Source: Winogradskya consettensis (GTDB lineage Bacteria > Actinomycetota > Actinomycetes > Mycobacteriales > Micromonosporaceae). Taken from it: a DNA stretch of 64,000 nucleotides. The stretch's first letter is position 1. Each line of letters starts with the position of its first letter. The notes beneath the pieces are model-generated. The model worked only from the letters and a program-made list of their open reading frames with translations. It searched no databases and had not been told where the DNA came from. This document shows positions 48,824 through 57,438 of this stretch, piece after piece. The position numbers were made by a program, and so were the translations under genes. The DNA lies in NCBI RefSeq assembly GCF_018332715.1, contig NZ_BOQP01000032.1, positions 1 to 64,000 on the forward strand, in the 5' to 3' direction.

Positions 48824-50185
48824 CTACTTGTAGTTCTTCGCCACGTCTTCGGCGAGTTTCTGACCGTCCGTCAGGGCCTTGTCGACCGTGGAGCTACCGG
48901 CGATCGCCGCGTTGACCTCCTGCGACACCTTCGTGCCCAGGTCGGCGAACTCGGGGATGCCGACGAACTGCACGCCCAGTGCGGGCCGCGGCTGCACACC
49001 CGGGTTCTGCGGGTTGGCGTTCTCGATCGAGCCGAGGGTCACGTCGGCGAACGCCTTCGCGGACTCCTTGTACTCGGGGATCGAGTAGGTCGAGGTGCGC
49101 TTGCCGGAGGGCACGCGCGACCAGCCGAGGTTCTTGCCGACGACCTGCTCGTAGTCCTTGCTGGTGGCCCAGGAGATGAACTTCCAGGCGTCGTCCTCGT
49201 GCTTGGTGGTCTTGGGCATGGCCCACGCCCAGGTCCACAGCCAGCCGGAGTACGCGGTCTTGTCCACCGGGGCGTACGCGTAGCCGACCTTGCCTGCGAC
49301 CTTCGACGCCTTCGGGTCTTCGAGCGTGCCGGCGGCCGACGTGGCGTCGTACCACATGGCGGCCTGGCCCTGACCGAACGTGTTCAGGCACTCGGTGAAG
49401 CCGGCCTGCGCCGCGCCCTTCTCGCCGTAGTTCTTGACGAGGTTGACGTAGAAGTCGGTCGCCGCCTTGAACTCCGGCGAGTTGACCTTCGGGGTCCAGT
49501 CCTTCTCGAACCAGGTGCCACCGTACGTGTTGACCACGGTGGTCAGCGGCGCGAACAGCTCGCCCCAGCCGGGCAGGCCGCGCAGGCAGATGCCGGCGAC
49601 GCCCTTCTGCTTGTCGTCGAGCTTCTTGGCGAACTCGGCGACCTGCGCCCAGGTCGGCTTCTCCGGCATGGTCAGGCCCGCCGCGGCGAACATGTCCTTG
49701 TTGTACATCAGGAACGAGGACTCGCCGTAGAACGGAGCGGCGTACATCTTGCCGTCGTCACCGGTCAGCGACTGCACCATCGGCTTGAGTAGGTCGGCGC
49801 TGTCGTACGCGGTGTCCGCGGCCGACTTCGTGGACAGCTCGTGCAGCCAGCCGTTCTTCGCCCAGATCGGCACCTCGTACGCGCCGACGGTGGCGACGTC
49901 GTACTGACCGCCCTGGTTGGCGACGTCCTGGGTGACCTTGTCGCGGAGTTCGTTCTCCGGGAGGATCGTGAACTTCACCGTGATGCCGGTCTGCTTGGTG
50001 AAGTTCTCGGCGGTCAGCTTCTGGATGTCCTCCATCTGCGGGTTACCGACCATCAGAGCGGTGATGGTGTGGTCGCCGTCGGAGCCTCCGCTGGTGGAGC
50101 CCGCGCCGGAACAGCCCGAGAGCACGAGCGCGCCGGTCGCCGCCCCCGCGATCAGCAAAGAGAGCTTGCCATTTCTTTTGTGCAC
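48824..50185 (-). CDS. Extracellular sugar/polyol-binding lipoprotein
   Basis: A 453-residue solute-binding protein with a lipoprotein signal (VHKRNGKLSLLIAGAATGAL, lipobox LSGC near residue 24). The mature part has the cluster-B fold: ITALMVGNPQMEDIQ at strand 1, FAPLTTVVNTYGGTWF, GQGQAAMWYDATSAAG at the hinge. It resembles SmoE/MtlE polyol-binding proteins. GTG 50185 follows GGAGGAT by 7 nt. It is probably the most strongly expressed gene of the operon. Confidence 0.94.
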   Translation of the reverse strand: MHKRNGKLSLLIAGAATGALVLSGCSGAGSTSGGSDGDHTITALMVGNPQMEDIQKLTAENFTKQTGITVKFTILPENELRDKVTQDVANQGGQYDVATVGAYEVPIWAKNGWLHELSTKSAADTAYDSADLLKPMVQSLTGDDGKMYAAPFYGESSFLMYNKDMFAAAGLTMPEKPTWAQVAEFAKKLDDKQKGVAGICLRGLPGWGELFAPLTTVVNTYGGTWFEKDWTPKVNSPEFKAATDFYVNLVKNYGEKGAAQAGFTECLNTFGQGQAAMWYDATSAAGTLEDPKASKVAGKVGYAYAPVDKTAYSGWLWTWAWAMPKTTKHEDDAWKFISWATSKDYEQVVGKNLGWSRVPSGKRTSTYSIPEYKESAKAFADVTLGSIENANPQNPGVQPRPALGVQFVGIPEFADLGTKVSQEVNAAIAGSSTVDKALTDGQKLAEDVAKNYK

Positions 50186-50265
50186 TGCAGATCCTCCGTT
50201 TGAAGACATGCGGGAACGTGCCGGCCATTCCGCGAAGGGCCGGTTCTGCTCTATCAGTTGTGGGG

Positions 50266-51027
50266 TCAGACCCGGATTACCTGTGGGCCCAGCCGTGAAT
50301 AGCGGTGCGCCTCGGACGCGGGAAGACCCGTGTCCGTGACCAGTGACTCGAAATCGGATATCTCGGCGAAGCGGCAAAAGGTGCGTACGCCGAACTTGGT
50401 GTGCATGCCGACGAAGATCCGCCGGCGTGCCGCCCGCACGGCCCGCGCCTTCACGTCCGCCACGGCGGGGTCGGGGGTCGTGAGGCCCACCTCCCGGGAG
50501 ATGCCGTTGGCGCCGACGAAGGCGAGATCCAGCACGAAGCCGGCCAGCATGCTGCTGGCCCAGTGGTCGACCGTGGCCAGCGTGCGGCCACGGACCCGGC
50601 CGCCGAGCAGGAGCACGGTCGCCGGGCTGTTGGTGGACAGCCACGCCGCTGTGTTGAGCGAGGCCGTCACCACTGTCAGGGGGCGGTCGATGGGTAGCGC
50701 CTCCGCGATGAGCTGAGGCGTGAATCCCTCGTCGATGAAGATCGTCTCCGCGTCGCCGATGAGTCCGACGGCGGCGGCGGCGATCCGCCTCTTCTCGGGG
50801 ACCCCGCGCGTCGTACGCATCGCGAGGTCGGTCTCGAATTTGGCGGTCTCCACCGGGTAGGCGCCGCCGTGCGTACGCCTGAGCAGACCGTGCTTCTCCA
50901 GCAGGCGAAGATCACGTCGAATGGTCTCCGCCGAGACGGAGAGCTCCGCCGCGAGCTTGGCGACGTCGACCTCGCCCTGCCGCCTGGCCAGGGCGACAAT
51001 CTGATGCTGTCGCTCGTCCGCGTTCAA
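50266..51027 (-). CDS. DeoR/GlpR-family regulator of the ABC operon
   Basis: A 253-residue DeoR regulator. Residues 1-57 are the helix-turn-helix (ERQHQIVALARRQGEVDVAK, SVSAETIRRDLRLLEKHGLL, RRTHGGAY) and residues 75-240 the sugar-phosphate-sensing isomerase-like domain with DEGFTPQLIAEAL and VGANGIS. TTG 51027 is used because GGGGGAGG lies 6 nt upstream. It is the first gene of the operon and separated from the binding-protein gene by 80 nt, so it probably also regulates itself. Confidence 0.93.
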   Translation of the reverse strand: MNADERQHQIVALARRQGEVDVAKLAAELSVSAETIRRDLRLLEKHGLLRRTHGGAYPVETAKFETDLAMRTTRGVPEKRRIAAAAVGLIGDAETIFIDEGFTPQLIAEALPIDRPLTVVTASLNTAAWLSTNSPATVLLLGGRVRGRTLATVDHWASSMLAGFVLDLAFVGANGISREVGLTTPDPAVADVKARAVRAARRRIFVGMHTKFGVRTFCRFAEISDFESLVTDTGLPASEAHRYSRLGPQVIRV

Positions 51028-51379
51028 ACCACACCTCCCCCGCCTGCCGTACGCCATTTGTAACACCGAGGAAACGTGTGGCCGCCGTCACAATGTACGG
51101 TGATTCGGCCTGTCTCTGCCCGTTTGGCAACCGCTCCGCTCCGCCCTTTATCGTGCCATCCAGGCACGAAACAGGATGAAAGTCATGCCCGTTTGCCCGA
51201 AAATACCGCCCAGGTAGTGCCCGAGGCTGTGAGGTCGGTTAGCTCCGCGCTGTGGGTTCGGGCGTCCGAGGCCCGTCCCGGACCGCCCCGGACCGGACCG
51301 GACCGGTCGCCATGACCAAACGGTCACGCCGTTTTTGCTCAACTCCCGCCCTCGCAGACCGTTAGTCGAGGTCATGGGC
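51028..51379. promoter_or_regulatory. 352-bp divergent intergenic region with several repeats
   Basis: No gene is visible here. It holds a perfect inverted repeat CGTGCC-ATCCA-GGCACG (51152-51168), two direct copies of TGCCCGTTTG (51117 and 51186), a run of CCGGA(C) units near 51283-51306, and TGACC-AAAC-GGTCA (51313-51326) near the GGDEF gene. The first two sets are on the DeoR side and are candidate DeoR sites; the last may control the GGDEF-EAL gene. Confidence 0.5.
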
Positions 51380-53569
51380 ATGCTCGCAACGCAGCAGCTG
51401 ACGGATTTCCTCTCCGCCGTTGCTGACCGGCCGGACGGACCAGCGGCGCAACACGCCGCCGTGGAGTGCGCTGCGCGCGCCCTCGACGCGCAGATCGCCG
51501 CGCTGGTGATCGACGGAGAGATGGTCGCGTCGGTCGGGCAACCCGCCCCGGGCGACTTCGTCGGAGACGACTACGCGATCACCTCCGCCCCGATCGGTGG
51601 CCCCACCCCCGGCCGGCTCCTGCTCGGCCGTCGCGGCGCCCAGTTCACCGACCAGGAGATCTGTCTGCTGCGCGGCATGGCCCGGGTCCTCGAACTCAGC
51701 CTGCAGGCGCTGCACGTCACCGCCGCCGAGCGCCGGCGTGCCCAGGAGAACGTCCGGCTGGTCGGCTCGCTGCAGGAACACCAGCGCCTCCTCGACCACC
51801 TCACCCGGGTCCAGCGGCTCATCGCCCGTCGCGCGCCGCTCGACCAGATCCTCGACTCGATCACCGCCGGCGCGGCCGAGCTGCTCAACGTCGAGATGGC
51901 CTCGCTCAACCTGCTCGAACGCGACGACCGCTCGGTCGGCAGCATGGTGTCCAGCGTCGGCTTCGCCCCGGACATCCTGACCCGCATGCAACGCGTACCG
52001 CTGCCGTCCGCGGGCGCGGCCGGACTCGCCGTCATGGGCGACGAACTGGTCATGGTCGAGGACTACGCCGGCTCCCCCATCGCCATCCCCGATGTCGTCC
52101 GCTCCCGCCTCAAGGCCGTCATGGCCGTGCCCGTGCACGAGAACGGCGAGGTCGTCGGCGCGCTGACCGTCGGCACGTACGTGGGCCCACGCCAATGGGA
52201 CAAGACAGCCCAGGAAGTCCTGCGCGCCTTCGCGGAACACGTCAGCCTGGCACTCACCGACGTGCAGACCCTGGAGGCGATGAACCAGGCGTTCCACGAC
52301 TCTCTGACCGGACTGGCCAGCCGCGCGCTGTTCCTCACCCGGATGGAACGCGCGTTCGCCACGTCGACAGGGGTCGCGGTCCTCTTCGTCGACCTCGACC
52401 GCTTCAAGGTGGTCAACGACTCCCTCGGGCACGCCGCCGGCGACCTGCTGCTGCGTGGCGTCGCCGAACGCATCCAGGCCTGCCTGCGCTCCGGCGACAC
52501 CGCCGCCCGCCTCGGTGGCGACGAGTTCGCCGTGCTGCTGCCCAACGGCGCCGGGATCGAGGAGGCCGTACCCGTCGCGAAGCGCATCCTCGAATCCCTC
52601 CGGCAGCCCTTCGACCTGGCCGGCAAGGAAACGTTCATCAGCTGCAGCATCGGCGTCGCCTACAGCGTGACCTCCGGCCCGGAAGAGCTGATGGTCCGCG
52701 CCGACCTGGCCATGTACCACGCGAAGAAGCAGGGCAAGGACCGCTACGAGATCTTCGAACCGGAGCTGCAGGCAACGTTCCAGGCCGGCCTGCAACTGGA
52801 GGCGGACCTGCGCCGAGCGGTCGTCCGGCACGAGTTCGAACTGCGCTACCAGCCCATCGTCCACCTACGAACCGGCGAGATCACCGGCCTCGAGGCCCTC
52901 ATCCGCTGGCAGCACCCCGAACGCGGCGTGATCCCCCCGCTCGACTTCATCCCGCTCGCCGAGGAAACCGGCATGATCGTCCCGATCGGCGAATGGGTCC
53001 TGCGCGAAGCCTGCCGCCAGGCCGCGACCTGGAACGCCCGCCGCGACAGCCAGCACCCGCTCAGCGTCAGCGTCAACCTCTCCGCGGTCCAGCTCGACCA
53101 GCCCAACCTCCCCGCGGTCGTCGCCTCAGCCCTGGCCAACAGCGGCCTCCCGGCCACCTCCCTGATCATCGAACTGACCGAATCCCTGCTCGTCGATCAC
53201 CGCGACTCCACCCTGCACCAACTCGAACAGATCAAGGAACTGGGCGTCCGCCTCGCCATCGACGACTTCGGCACGGGCTACTCATCCCTCGCCTACCTGC
53301 GCCGCTTCCCCGTCGACATCATCAAGATCGACAAAAGCTTCGTCGACGACGTCGGCGACGAACCGACCGCCGCCGCCCTCACCATGGGCATCATCCAGCT
53401 CGGCCAGGCCCTCAGCCTCTCCACCATCGCCGAGGGCATCGAGGACAAATTCCAGCTCACCGAACTCACGGACGGTAACTGCGAACTCGGCCAGGGCTAC
53501 TACTTCGCCGAACCCCTCACCGACATCGCCACGGACGAACTCCTCTTCCCGACCGGCGCTTCCTCCTAA
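51380..53569 (+). CDS. GAF-GGDEF-EAL protein, bifunctional cyclic-di-GMP enzyme
   Basis: A 729-residue protein without membrane helices. A GAF domain (about residues 150-305) is followed by a GGDEF domain with intact GGDEF at about 379-383 and an EAL domain with intact EAL (GLEALIRW) near 505. ELTESLL, DDFGTGYSSL and KIDKSFV in the EAL part indicate an active phosphodiesterase. Upstream of the GGDEF motif an inhibitory RxxD is not obvious. ATG 51380 has GAGG 8 nt upstream; ATG 51374 is too close to it. Net synthase or hydrolase activity cannot be read. Confidence 0.94.
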   Translation: MLATQQLTDFLSAVADRPDGPAAQHAAVECAARALDAQIAALVIDGEMVASVGQPAPGDFVGDDYAITSAPIGGPTPGRLLLGRRGAQFTDQEICLLRGMARVLELSLQALHVTAAERRRAQENVRLVGSLQEHQRLLDHLTRVQRLIARRAPLDQILDSITAGAAELLNVEMASLNLLERDDRSVGSMVSSVGFAPDILTRMQRVPLPSAGAAGLAVMGDELVMVEDYAGSPIAIPDVVRSRLKAVMAVPVHENGEVVGALTVGTYVGPRQWDKTAQEVLRAFAEHVSLALTDVQTLEAMNQAFHDSLTGLASRALFLTRMERAFATSTGVAVLFVDLDRFKVVNDSLGHAAGDLLLRGVAERIQACLRSGDTAARLGGDEFAVLLPNGAGIEEAVPVAKRILESLRQPFDLAGKETFISCSIGVAYSVTSGPEELMVRADLAMYHAKKQGKDRYEIFEPELQATFQAGLQLEADLRRAVVRHEFELRYQPIVHLRTGEITGLEALIRWQHPERGVIPPLDFIPLAEETGMIVPIGEWVLREACRQAATWNARRDSQHPLSVSVNLSAVQLDQPNLPAVVASALANSGLPATSLIIELTESLLVDHRDSTLHQLEQIKELGVRLAIDDFGTGYSSLAYLRRFPVDIIKIDKSFVDDVGDEPTAAALTMGIIQLGQALSLSTIAEGIEDKFQLTELTDGNCELGQGYYFAEPLTDIATDELLFPTGASS

Positions 53570-53686
53570 GCTTGCTCCTAAGTCTGGATGTTTTTCCTCC
53601 TAAGTTAGGAGCAAAACCGCTCCAACCCGTGCCCGGGGCCGGTTTTCTCCCAAGTAAGTTAGAATTTCTCCTAACTTGCTCCTAAC
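53563..53686 (+). repeat. Array of CTCCTAA repeats before the AlbA_2 gene
   Basis: CTCCTAA(G/C) occurs at 53563, 53575, 53597, 53668 and 53679, with CTCCCAAG at 53647. The copy at 53597 is half of a perfect palindrome CTCCTAA-G-TTAGGAG ending at 53611. AAGTTAG (53656) and CTAACTT (53671) form another inverted pair. Spacings of 12, 22, 50, 21 and 11 bp are close to whole helical turns, so the sites face the same side. The first copy includes the stop codon of the GGDEF gene. Probably an autoregulatory operator array. Confidence 0.8.
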
Positions 53687-53701
53687 TGAGGAGGAACGGC
53701 C

Positions 53702-55468
53702 GTGGATGCCGAGTTCGTGCGCAACACCATCTGGGCCTTGCGGACCTTCGGCTCCGAGGACTCCGGCATTGAGGCAAAGCGGGCAGAGTCAAAGCTCCCC
53801 GAATCCCTGGCCGAGAGCCTCTCCGCCTTCGCGAATACGCCCGAGGGCGGCACTGTCCTTCTCGGCGTCGACGAGAGTGCCAACTTCGCCGTTACGGGTG
53901 TCACCAACGCCGCCAAGGTCCAAGCCGATCTCGCGGCCATGGCTCGGGATCGCTTCACGCCACCGCTGCAACCGTCGATCGGGATGTTCGAGATCGAGGG
54001 GAAGGTGGTCATATGCGCGGAGGTAGTGGAGCTTCCCAGAGACCAGAAGCCTTGCTACGTCACGTCGAAGGGCATCAGCAGGGGTAGCTACATCCGCATC
54101 GGCGACGGTGACCGGCGGCTGACCAGCGAGGAGGTGCAGCAACTGATCTCCGATCGCGGTCAGCCGAGGTTCGATCAGGAAACAGTTCAGGAGGCCGAGC
54201 TCGATGATCTGGACCCTAGAGCGATCCAGGTCATGCTTGCCCGGGTCCGGTCCAACAACCCCCGACTCTTCGCCAACGAATCGGATGACGTCGTTCTCAA
54301 GATGCTCGGCGTGCTCAAGAAGGCTCCGGACGGCGACCTGCGACCCACAGTGGCCGGACTCCTGACACTAGGCAGATACCCCCAGCAATACTTCCCACAG
54401 CTATGCCTTACGTTCGTGCATTACCCCACCACCACTGGCGAGAATCCGGCGACATCAACGCGGTTCCTGGACAACGTTCGAGTGGACGGCCCCATCCCAG
54501 AAATGGCCCGGGAAGCGCTGGCGGTCATTCAGCGGAACATGAGCCGGCGGGCGCTCATCAGTGGAACCGGCAGGCAGGATGTTTGGGAGTATCCGCCTGA
54601 AGCTCTCCGCGAAGCCGTCGTCAATGCGCTGGTGCACAGGGATCTGAGCCCCGGATCGCGCGGAACTCAGGTTCAGGTGGAGATGTACCCCGATCGTCTG
54701 CGCATCCTGAACCCTGGCGGCCTGTTCGGTGCCGTCGACATCACGAGGTTGGGCGAAGAGGGTGTCTCTTCATCCCGCAACAGTTCACTGCTCAAGATCC
54801 TCGAGGACGTCGTCATACCTGGAGAGTCGCGGACCATATGCGAGAACAGAGGCTCCGGGATCAGGACCATGCGAAACGAATTGTCGAGGGCCGGCATGAG
54901 CCCACCGAACTTTTACGATCGGGTCACATCCTTCGAAGTCGTCATGCCGAACCACACTCTGTTCGACGAAGCCACAGTTCGCTGGCTCGCAGTGATCGGT
55001 CGTGACGGACTGCGGGACACTCAACGAACTGCGCTGGCCCTGATGCGGCGCAACGAAGTTCTCGACAACGCCAAGTACCGGGCAGCCACCGGGATTTCCG
55101 ACAGCCGGATCGCAACAACTGAGCTGCAGGATCTGGTGGCTCGCGAGCTGGTAGAGCAAACCGGCACCCGGGGCAGTGCTCGGTATTCGCTCAGCGACTC
55201 TGCGAAGTCCTGGGAAGAAGCCGACGACACGAAGCGCGTCCGGCCAAATCGCCGGCGGCAGTTCCTCGACCTCTTGGCCGCGCACGGAAACTTGTCAAAA
55301 TCAGAGGTTTCTTCGCTGCTCAACGTCAATGTCAAGACCGCTGAGCACTGGCTTGGCACGCTCCGGCGCGAAGGGAAGATCCAATTTGCCGAGCCGGGAC
55401 GCGGCTCAAAGAACACCAGATACCGGCTCACCGACAAAGCTGACCAGGGCGAGATTTTTGAGGTCTGA
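53702..55468 (+). CDS. AlbA_2/Schlafen-like, RecG-C-type ATP-binding regulator
   Basis: A 588-residue protein. Residues 15-140 match the AlbA_2 (divergent AAA_4/Schlafen-like) domain (GIEAKRAESKLPESLAESL, LLGVDES). A GHKL-like HATPase_c_4 domain follows at about 275-430 (YPPEALREAVVNALVHRDLS, NRGSGIRTMRNELS), and the C-terminal 150 residues contain two winged-helix units, the last with LSKSEVSSLLNVNVKTAEHW. A GTG start follows GAGGAGG. Codon use is less extreme in GC than its neighbours, a hint of transfer. Such genes occur in defence islands or as stand-alone regulators. Confidence 0.88.
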   Translation: MDAEFVRNTIWALRTFGSEDSGIEAKRAESKLPESLAESLSAFANTPEGGTVLLGVDESANFAVTGVTNAAKVQADLAAMARDRFTPPLQPSIGMFEIEGKVVICAEVVELPRDQKPCYVTSKGISRGSYIRIGDGDRRLTSEEVQQLISDRGQPRFDQETVQEAELDDLDPRAIQVMLARVRSNNPRLFANESDDVVLKMLGVLKKAPDGDLRPTVAGLLTLGRYPQQYFPQLCLTFVHYPTTTGENPATSTRFLDNVRVDGPIPEMAREALAVIQRNMSRRALISGTGRQDVWEYPPEALREAVVNALVHRDLSPGSRGTQVQVEMYPDRLRILNPGGLFGAVDITRLGEEGVSSSRNSSLLKILEDVVIPGESRTICENRGSGIRTMRNELSRAGMSPPNFYDRVTSFEVVMPNHTLFDEATVRWLAVIGRDGLRDTQRTALALMRRNEVLDNAKYRAATGISDSRIATTELQDLVARELVEQTGTRGSARYSLSDSAKSWEEADDTKRVRPNRRRQFLDLLAAHGNLSKSEVSSLLNVNVKTAEHWLGTLRREGKIQFAEPGRGSKNTRYRLTDKADQGEIFEV

Positions 55469-55482
55469 CCTGACGACCCGCC

Positions 55483-55833
55483 CTATCGGCCGTCGTAATC
55501 GGTGCGGGCCTCGTCGACCTTGGGGAGGTTGTCTTCGCCCCAGGCTGCCAAGTGGTGGAAGAGGGGGGCGAGGCTGCGGCCCAGGGCGGTGATCTCGTAT
55601 TCGACGCGGGGTGGGACCTCGGGGTGGTAGGTGCGGGTGACCAGGCCGTCGCGTTCGAGTTGGCGGAGGCGTTGGGTCAGGACCTTGGGGGTGATGGTGC
55701 CAATGTGGGTGGCAAGTTCGACGAAGCGTTGGCGGCCGTGTTCGTTGAGGGTCCAGAGGATCGGGGTGGTCCAGCGGCTGAAGACCAGGTCGACCACGGG
55801 GGTGATGGGGCAGGTCTGCACGGAATCGGCCAC
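55483..55833 (-). CDS. HxlR-family transcriptional regulator
   Basis: A 116-residue winged-helix protein with Cys8 in TCPITPVVDLVFSRWTTPIL, the redox-sensitive place in some HxlR regulators, and LTQRLRQLERDGLVTRTYHP as recognition region and wing. The start is a GTG at 55833. It is divergent from the NmrA-like gene, with TAGGTACCTA between; HxlR proteins commonly control the neighbouring oxidoreductase. Confidence 0.92.
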   Translation of the reverse strand: MADSVQTCPITPVVDLVFSRWTTPILWTLNEHGRQRFVELATHIGTITPKVLTQRLRQLERDGLVTRTYHPEVPPRVEYEITALGRSLAPLFHHLAAWGEDNLPKVDEARTDYDGR

Positions 55834-55854
55834 GGCGGGATAGTCGCTTTCTTC

Positions 55855-55864
55855 TAGGTACCTA
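55855..55864. promoter_or_regulatory. HxlR operator candidate
   Basis: TAGGTACCTA is a perfect 10-bp palindrome between the HxlR gene and the NmrA-like gene, about 20 bp from the HxlR start. Confidence 0.55.
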
Positions 55865-55919
55865 CTATCCGCATGATGTTAGCGTCCCTCGAACTCGACG
55901 GAGTGTGAGGGAGATTTCC

Positions 55920-56729
55920 ATGTTTGTGATCACGGGGGCTACCGGGAACGTCGGCCGGGTGCTGGTTCGGGCGTTGACCGAGGCCGGGGAAAAGGTTGTT
56001 CCGGTGTCTCGGAATGGTGGGGTGCGCGCGGATCTTTCTCAGCCGGAGACGTTGCGGCCGGTGGTGCAAGGCGCCGAGGCGTTGTTCCTGCTGGTCTCGG
56101 GGGCTGGGGCTCACCTGGATCCGGAGGCGATTCTGGGTGTGGCGAGGGACGGCGGGGTGGAGCGGGTCGTGTTGCTCTCGTCGCAGGCTGCCGGCACTCG
56201 GCCCGACTCCGGGTCGCACGCACCGCTGCGGGTTCTGGAGAATGCTGTGCAGGGGTCCGGGCTCGGGTGGACGATTCTGCGGCCGGGTGGGTTCGCTTCC
56301 AACGCGTACGCCTGGGTGGAACCGATCCGAAAGAGCCGGACGGTTGCGGCGCCGTTCGGGGATGTCGGGTTGCCGGTCATTGATCCTGCGGACATTGCCG
56401 CCGTCGCCGATGTGGTGTTGCGGACGGGCGGGCATGACGAGCGGGTCTACGAGCTGACCGGGCCGGAGTTGAGCACGCCACGGCAGCGGGCCGGGGACAT
56501 CGGGGTTGCGCTGGGTGAGCCGGTCACGTTCGTGGAGCAGACACGCGATGAGGCGTACGCGCAGATGTCGGCCTTCATGCCCCCGCCCGTGGCCGAGGGG
56601 ACGCTGGCCATCCTCGGCGCACCCACCCCGGCCGAGCAGCTGGTCAGCCCGCATGTCGAGCAGATCCTCGGCCGCTCGCCCCGCACGTTCGCGCAGTGGG
56701 CAGCCGGCAACGTGCAGGCCTACCGATGA
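55920..56729 (+). CDS. NmrA-like NAD(P)-binding (atypical SDR) protein
   Basis: A 269-residue atypical SDR beginning MFVITGATGNVGRVLVRALT, with the GxxGxxG loop at residues 6-12 and VVLLSSQAAG near 85. NmrA/QorB-like proteins act as NADPH sensors or quinone oxidoreductases. ATG 55920 has GAGGGAG upstream. It is the likely target of the divergent HxlR regulator. Its 3' end overlaps crcB by 10 bp on the other strand. Confidence 0.92.
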   Translation: MFVITGATGNVGRVLVRALTEAGEKVVPVSRNGGVRADLSQPETLRPVVQGAEALFLLVSGAGAHLDPEAILGVARDGGVERVVLLSSQAAGTRPDSGSHAPLRVLENAVQGSGLGWTILRPGGFASNAYAWVEPIRKSRTVAAPFGDVGLPVIDPADIAAVADVVLRTGGHDERVYELTGPELSTPRQRAGDIGVALGEPVTFVEQTRDEAYAQMSAFMPPPVAEGTLAILGAPTPAEQLVSPHVEQILGRSPRTFAQWAAGNVQAYR

Positions 56730-57070
56730 CCGCCGGCAATGAGTATGCCCAGGTAGGCGGCCGCGAGACCCGCCACAAGACTGATGATCACGTAGGCGCC
56801 GGCCCGGAGTCGCTGACCGCCGCGGGCCAGTTGCAAGGTCTCCAGGCTGAAGGTGGAGTACGTCGTCAGCGCTCCGCAGAACCCCGTGCCCAGCAACGCC
56901 GCTAGCCAGGGAGCGACCGGGAGCCCGATGAGGAAGCCGAGGAGCAGCGATCCGGCGACGTTGACCGTGAGCGTGGGCCACGGGAACTTGGCCGATGTGA
57001 CCCATCGTCCGGTGAGGTAGCGCAGCGCGGCGCCGGCGGCGGCGCCCAGGGCAACAAAGAGGACGGTCAT
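56720..57070 (-). CDS. crcB: CrcB/Fluc fluoride channel subunit
   Basis: A 116-residue four-helix protein with the Fluc marks GAALRYLTGRW, PWPTLTVNVAGSLLLGFLIG and the GxxTYSTFS segment (GALTTYSTFSLE), including the phenylalanine and threonine/serine of the fluoride path. It overlaps a second crcB by 4 bp (ATGA), so the channel is probably a heterodimer of the two. It exports fluoride passively. Confidence 0.94.
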   Translation of the reverse strand: MTVLFVALGAAAGAALRYLTGRWVTSAKFPWPTLTVNVAGSLLLGFLIGLPVAPWLAALLGTGFCGALTTYSTFSLETLQLARGGQRLRAGAYVIISLVAGLAAAYLGILIAGGHR

Positions 57071-57429
57071 CGGGCGACCACCCGCTCGGCCAGTGCCGTG
57101 CCCAGCCAGACGGCGAGCAGCGCTGAGACGATGGTCGCGCCGAGCAGGGCCAGAGCCGTGGCGGGCGTCGCGCGGACCACGTCGACGCTCGCCGTCGAGA
57201 AGGTGGTGTAACCGCCGAGGACGCCGGTGGTCCAGAACGGGCGGATCAACCGGGACTCCGGCCGGCGCCGGGTGATCAGAACGGTCAGGACGCCGATCAG
57301 GAAGCAGCCCGTGACGTTGATGGCCCAGACCGTCCACACGGACGGCCACAGCGTGGACAGGCCGTACCGGGCGAGCGCCCCTACGACCCCGCCCACAGCG
57401 ACCGCCACGACAACCGGGATGTTCCGCAC
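57067..57429 (-). CDS. crcB: CrcB/Fluc fluoride channel subunit
   Basis: A 120-residue four-helix protein with GALARYGLSTLWP, WTVWAINVTGCFLIGVLTVL and GGYTTFSTASVD, all diagnostic of Fluc channels. It is first of the pair. I saw no fluoride riboswitch in the 190 bp upstream. That space instead holds a remnant of the beta-helix gene. Confidence 0.94.
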   Translation of the reverse strand: MRNIPVVVAVAVGGVVGALARYGLSTLWPSVWTVWAINVTGCFLIGVLTVLITRRRPESRLIRPFWTTGVLGGYTTFSTASVDVVRATPATALALLGATIVSALLAVWLGTALAERVVAR

Positions 57430-57438
57430 CTGATCAAG

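Noticed and set aside
53563..53686. Replication-origin iterons or a plasmid origin
   Set aside because: No Rep or partition gene is present. The repeats end at the RBS of a regulator gene, so an operator array is the simpler reading.
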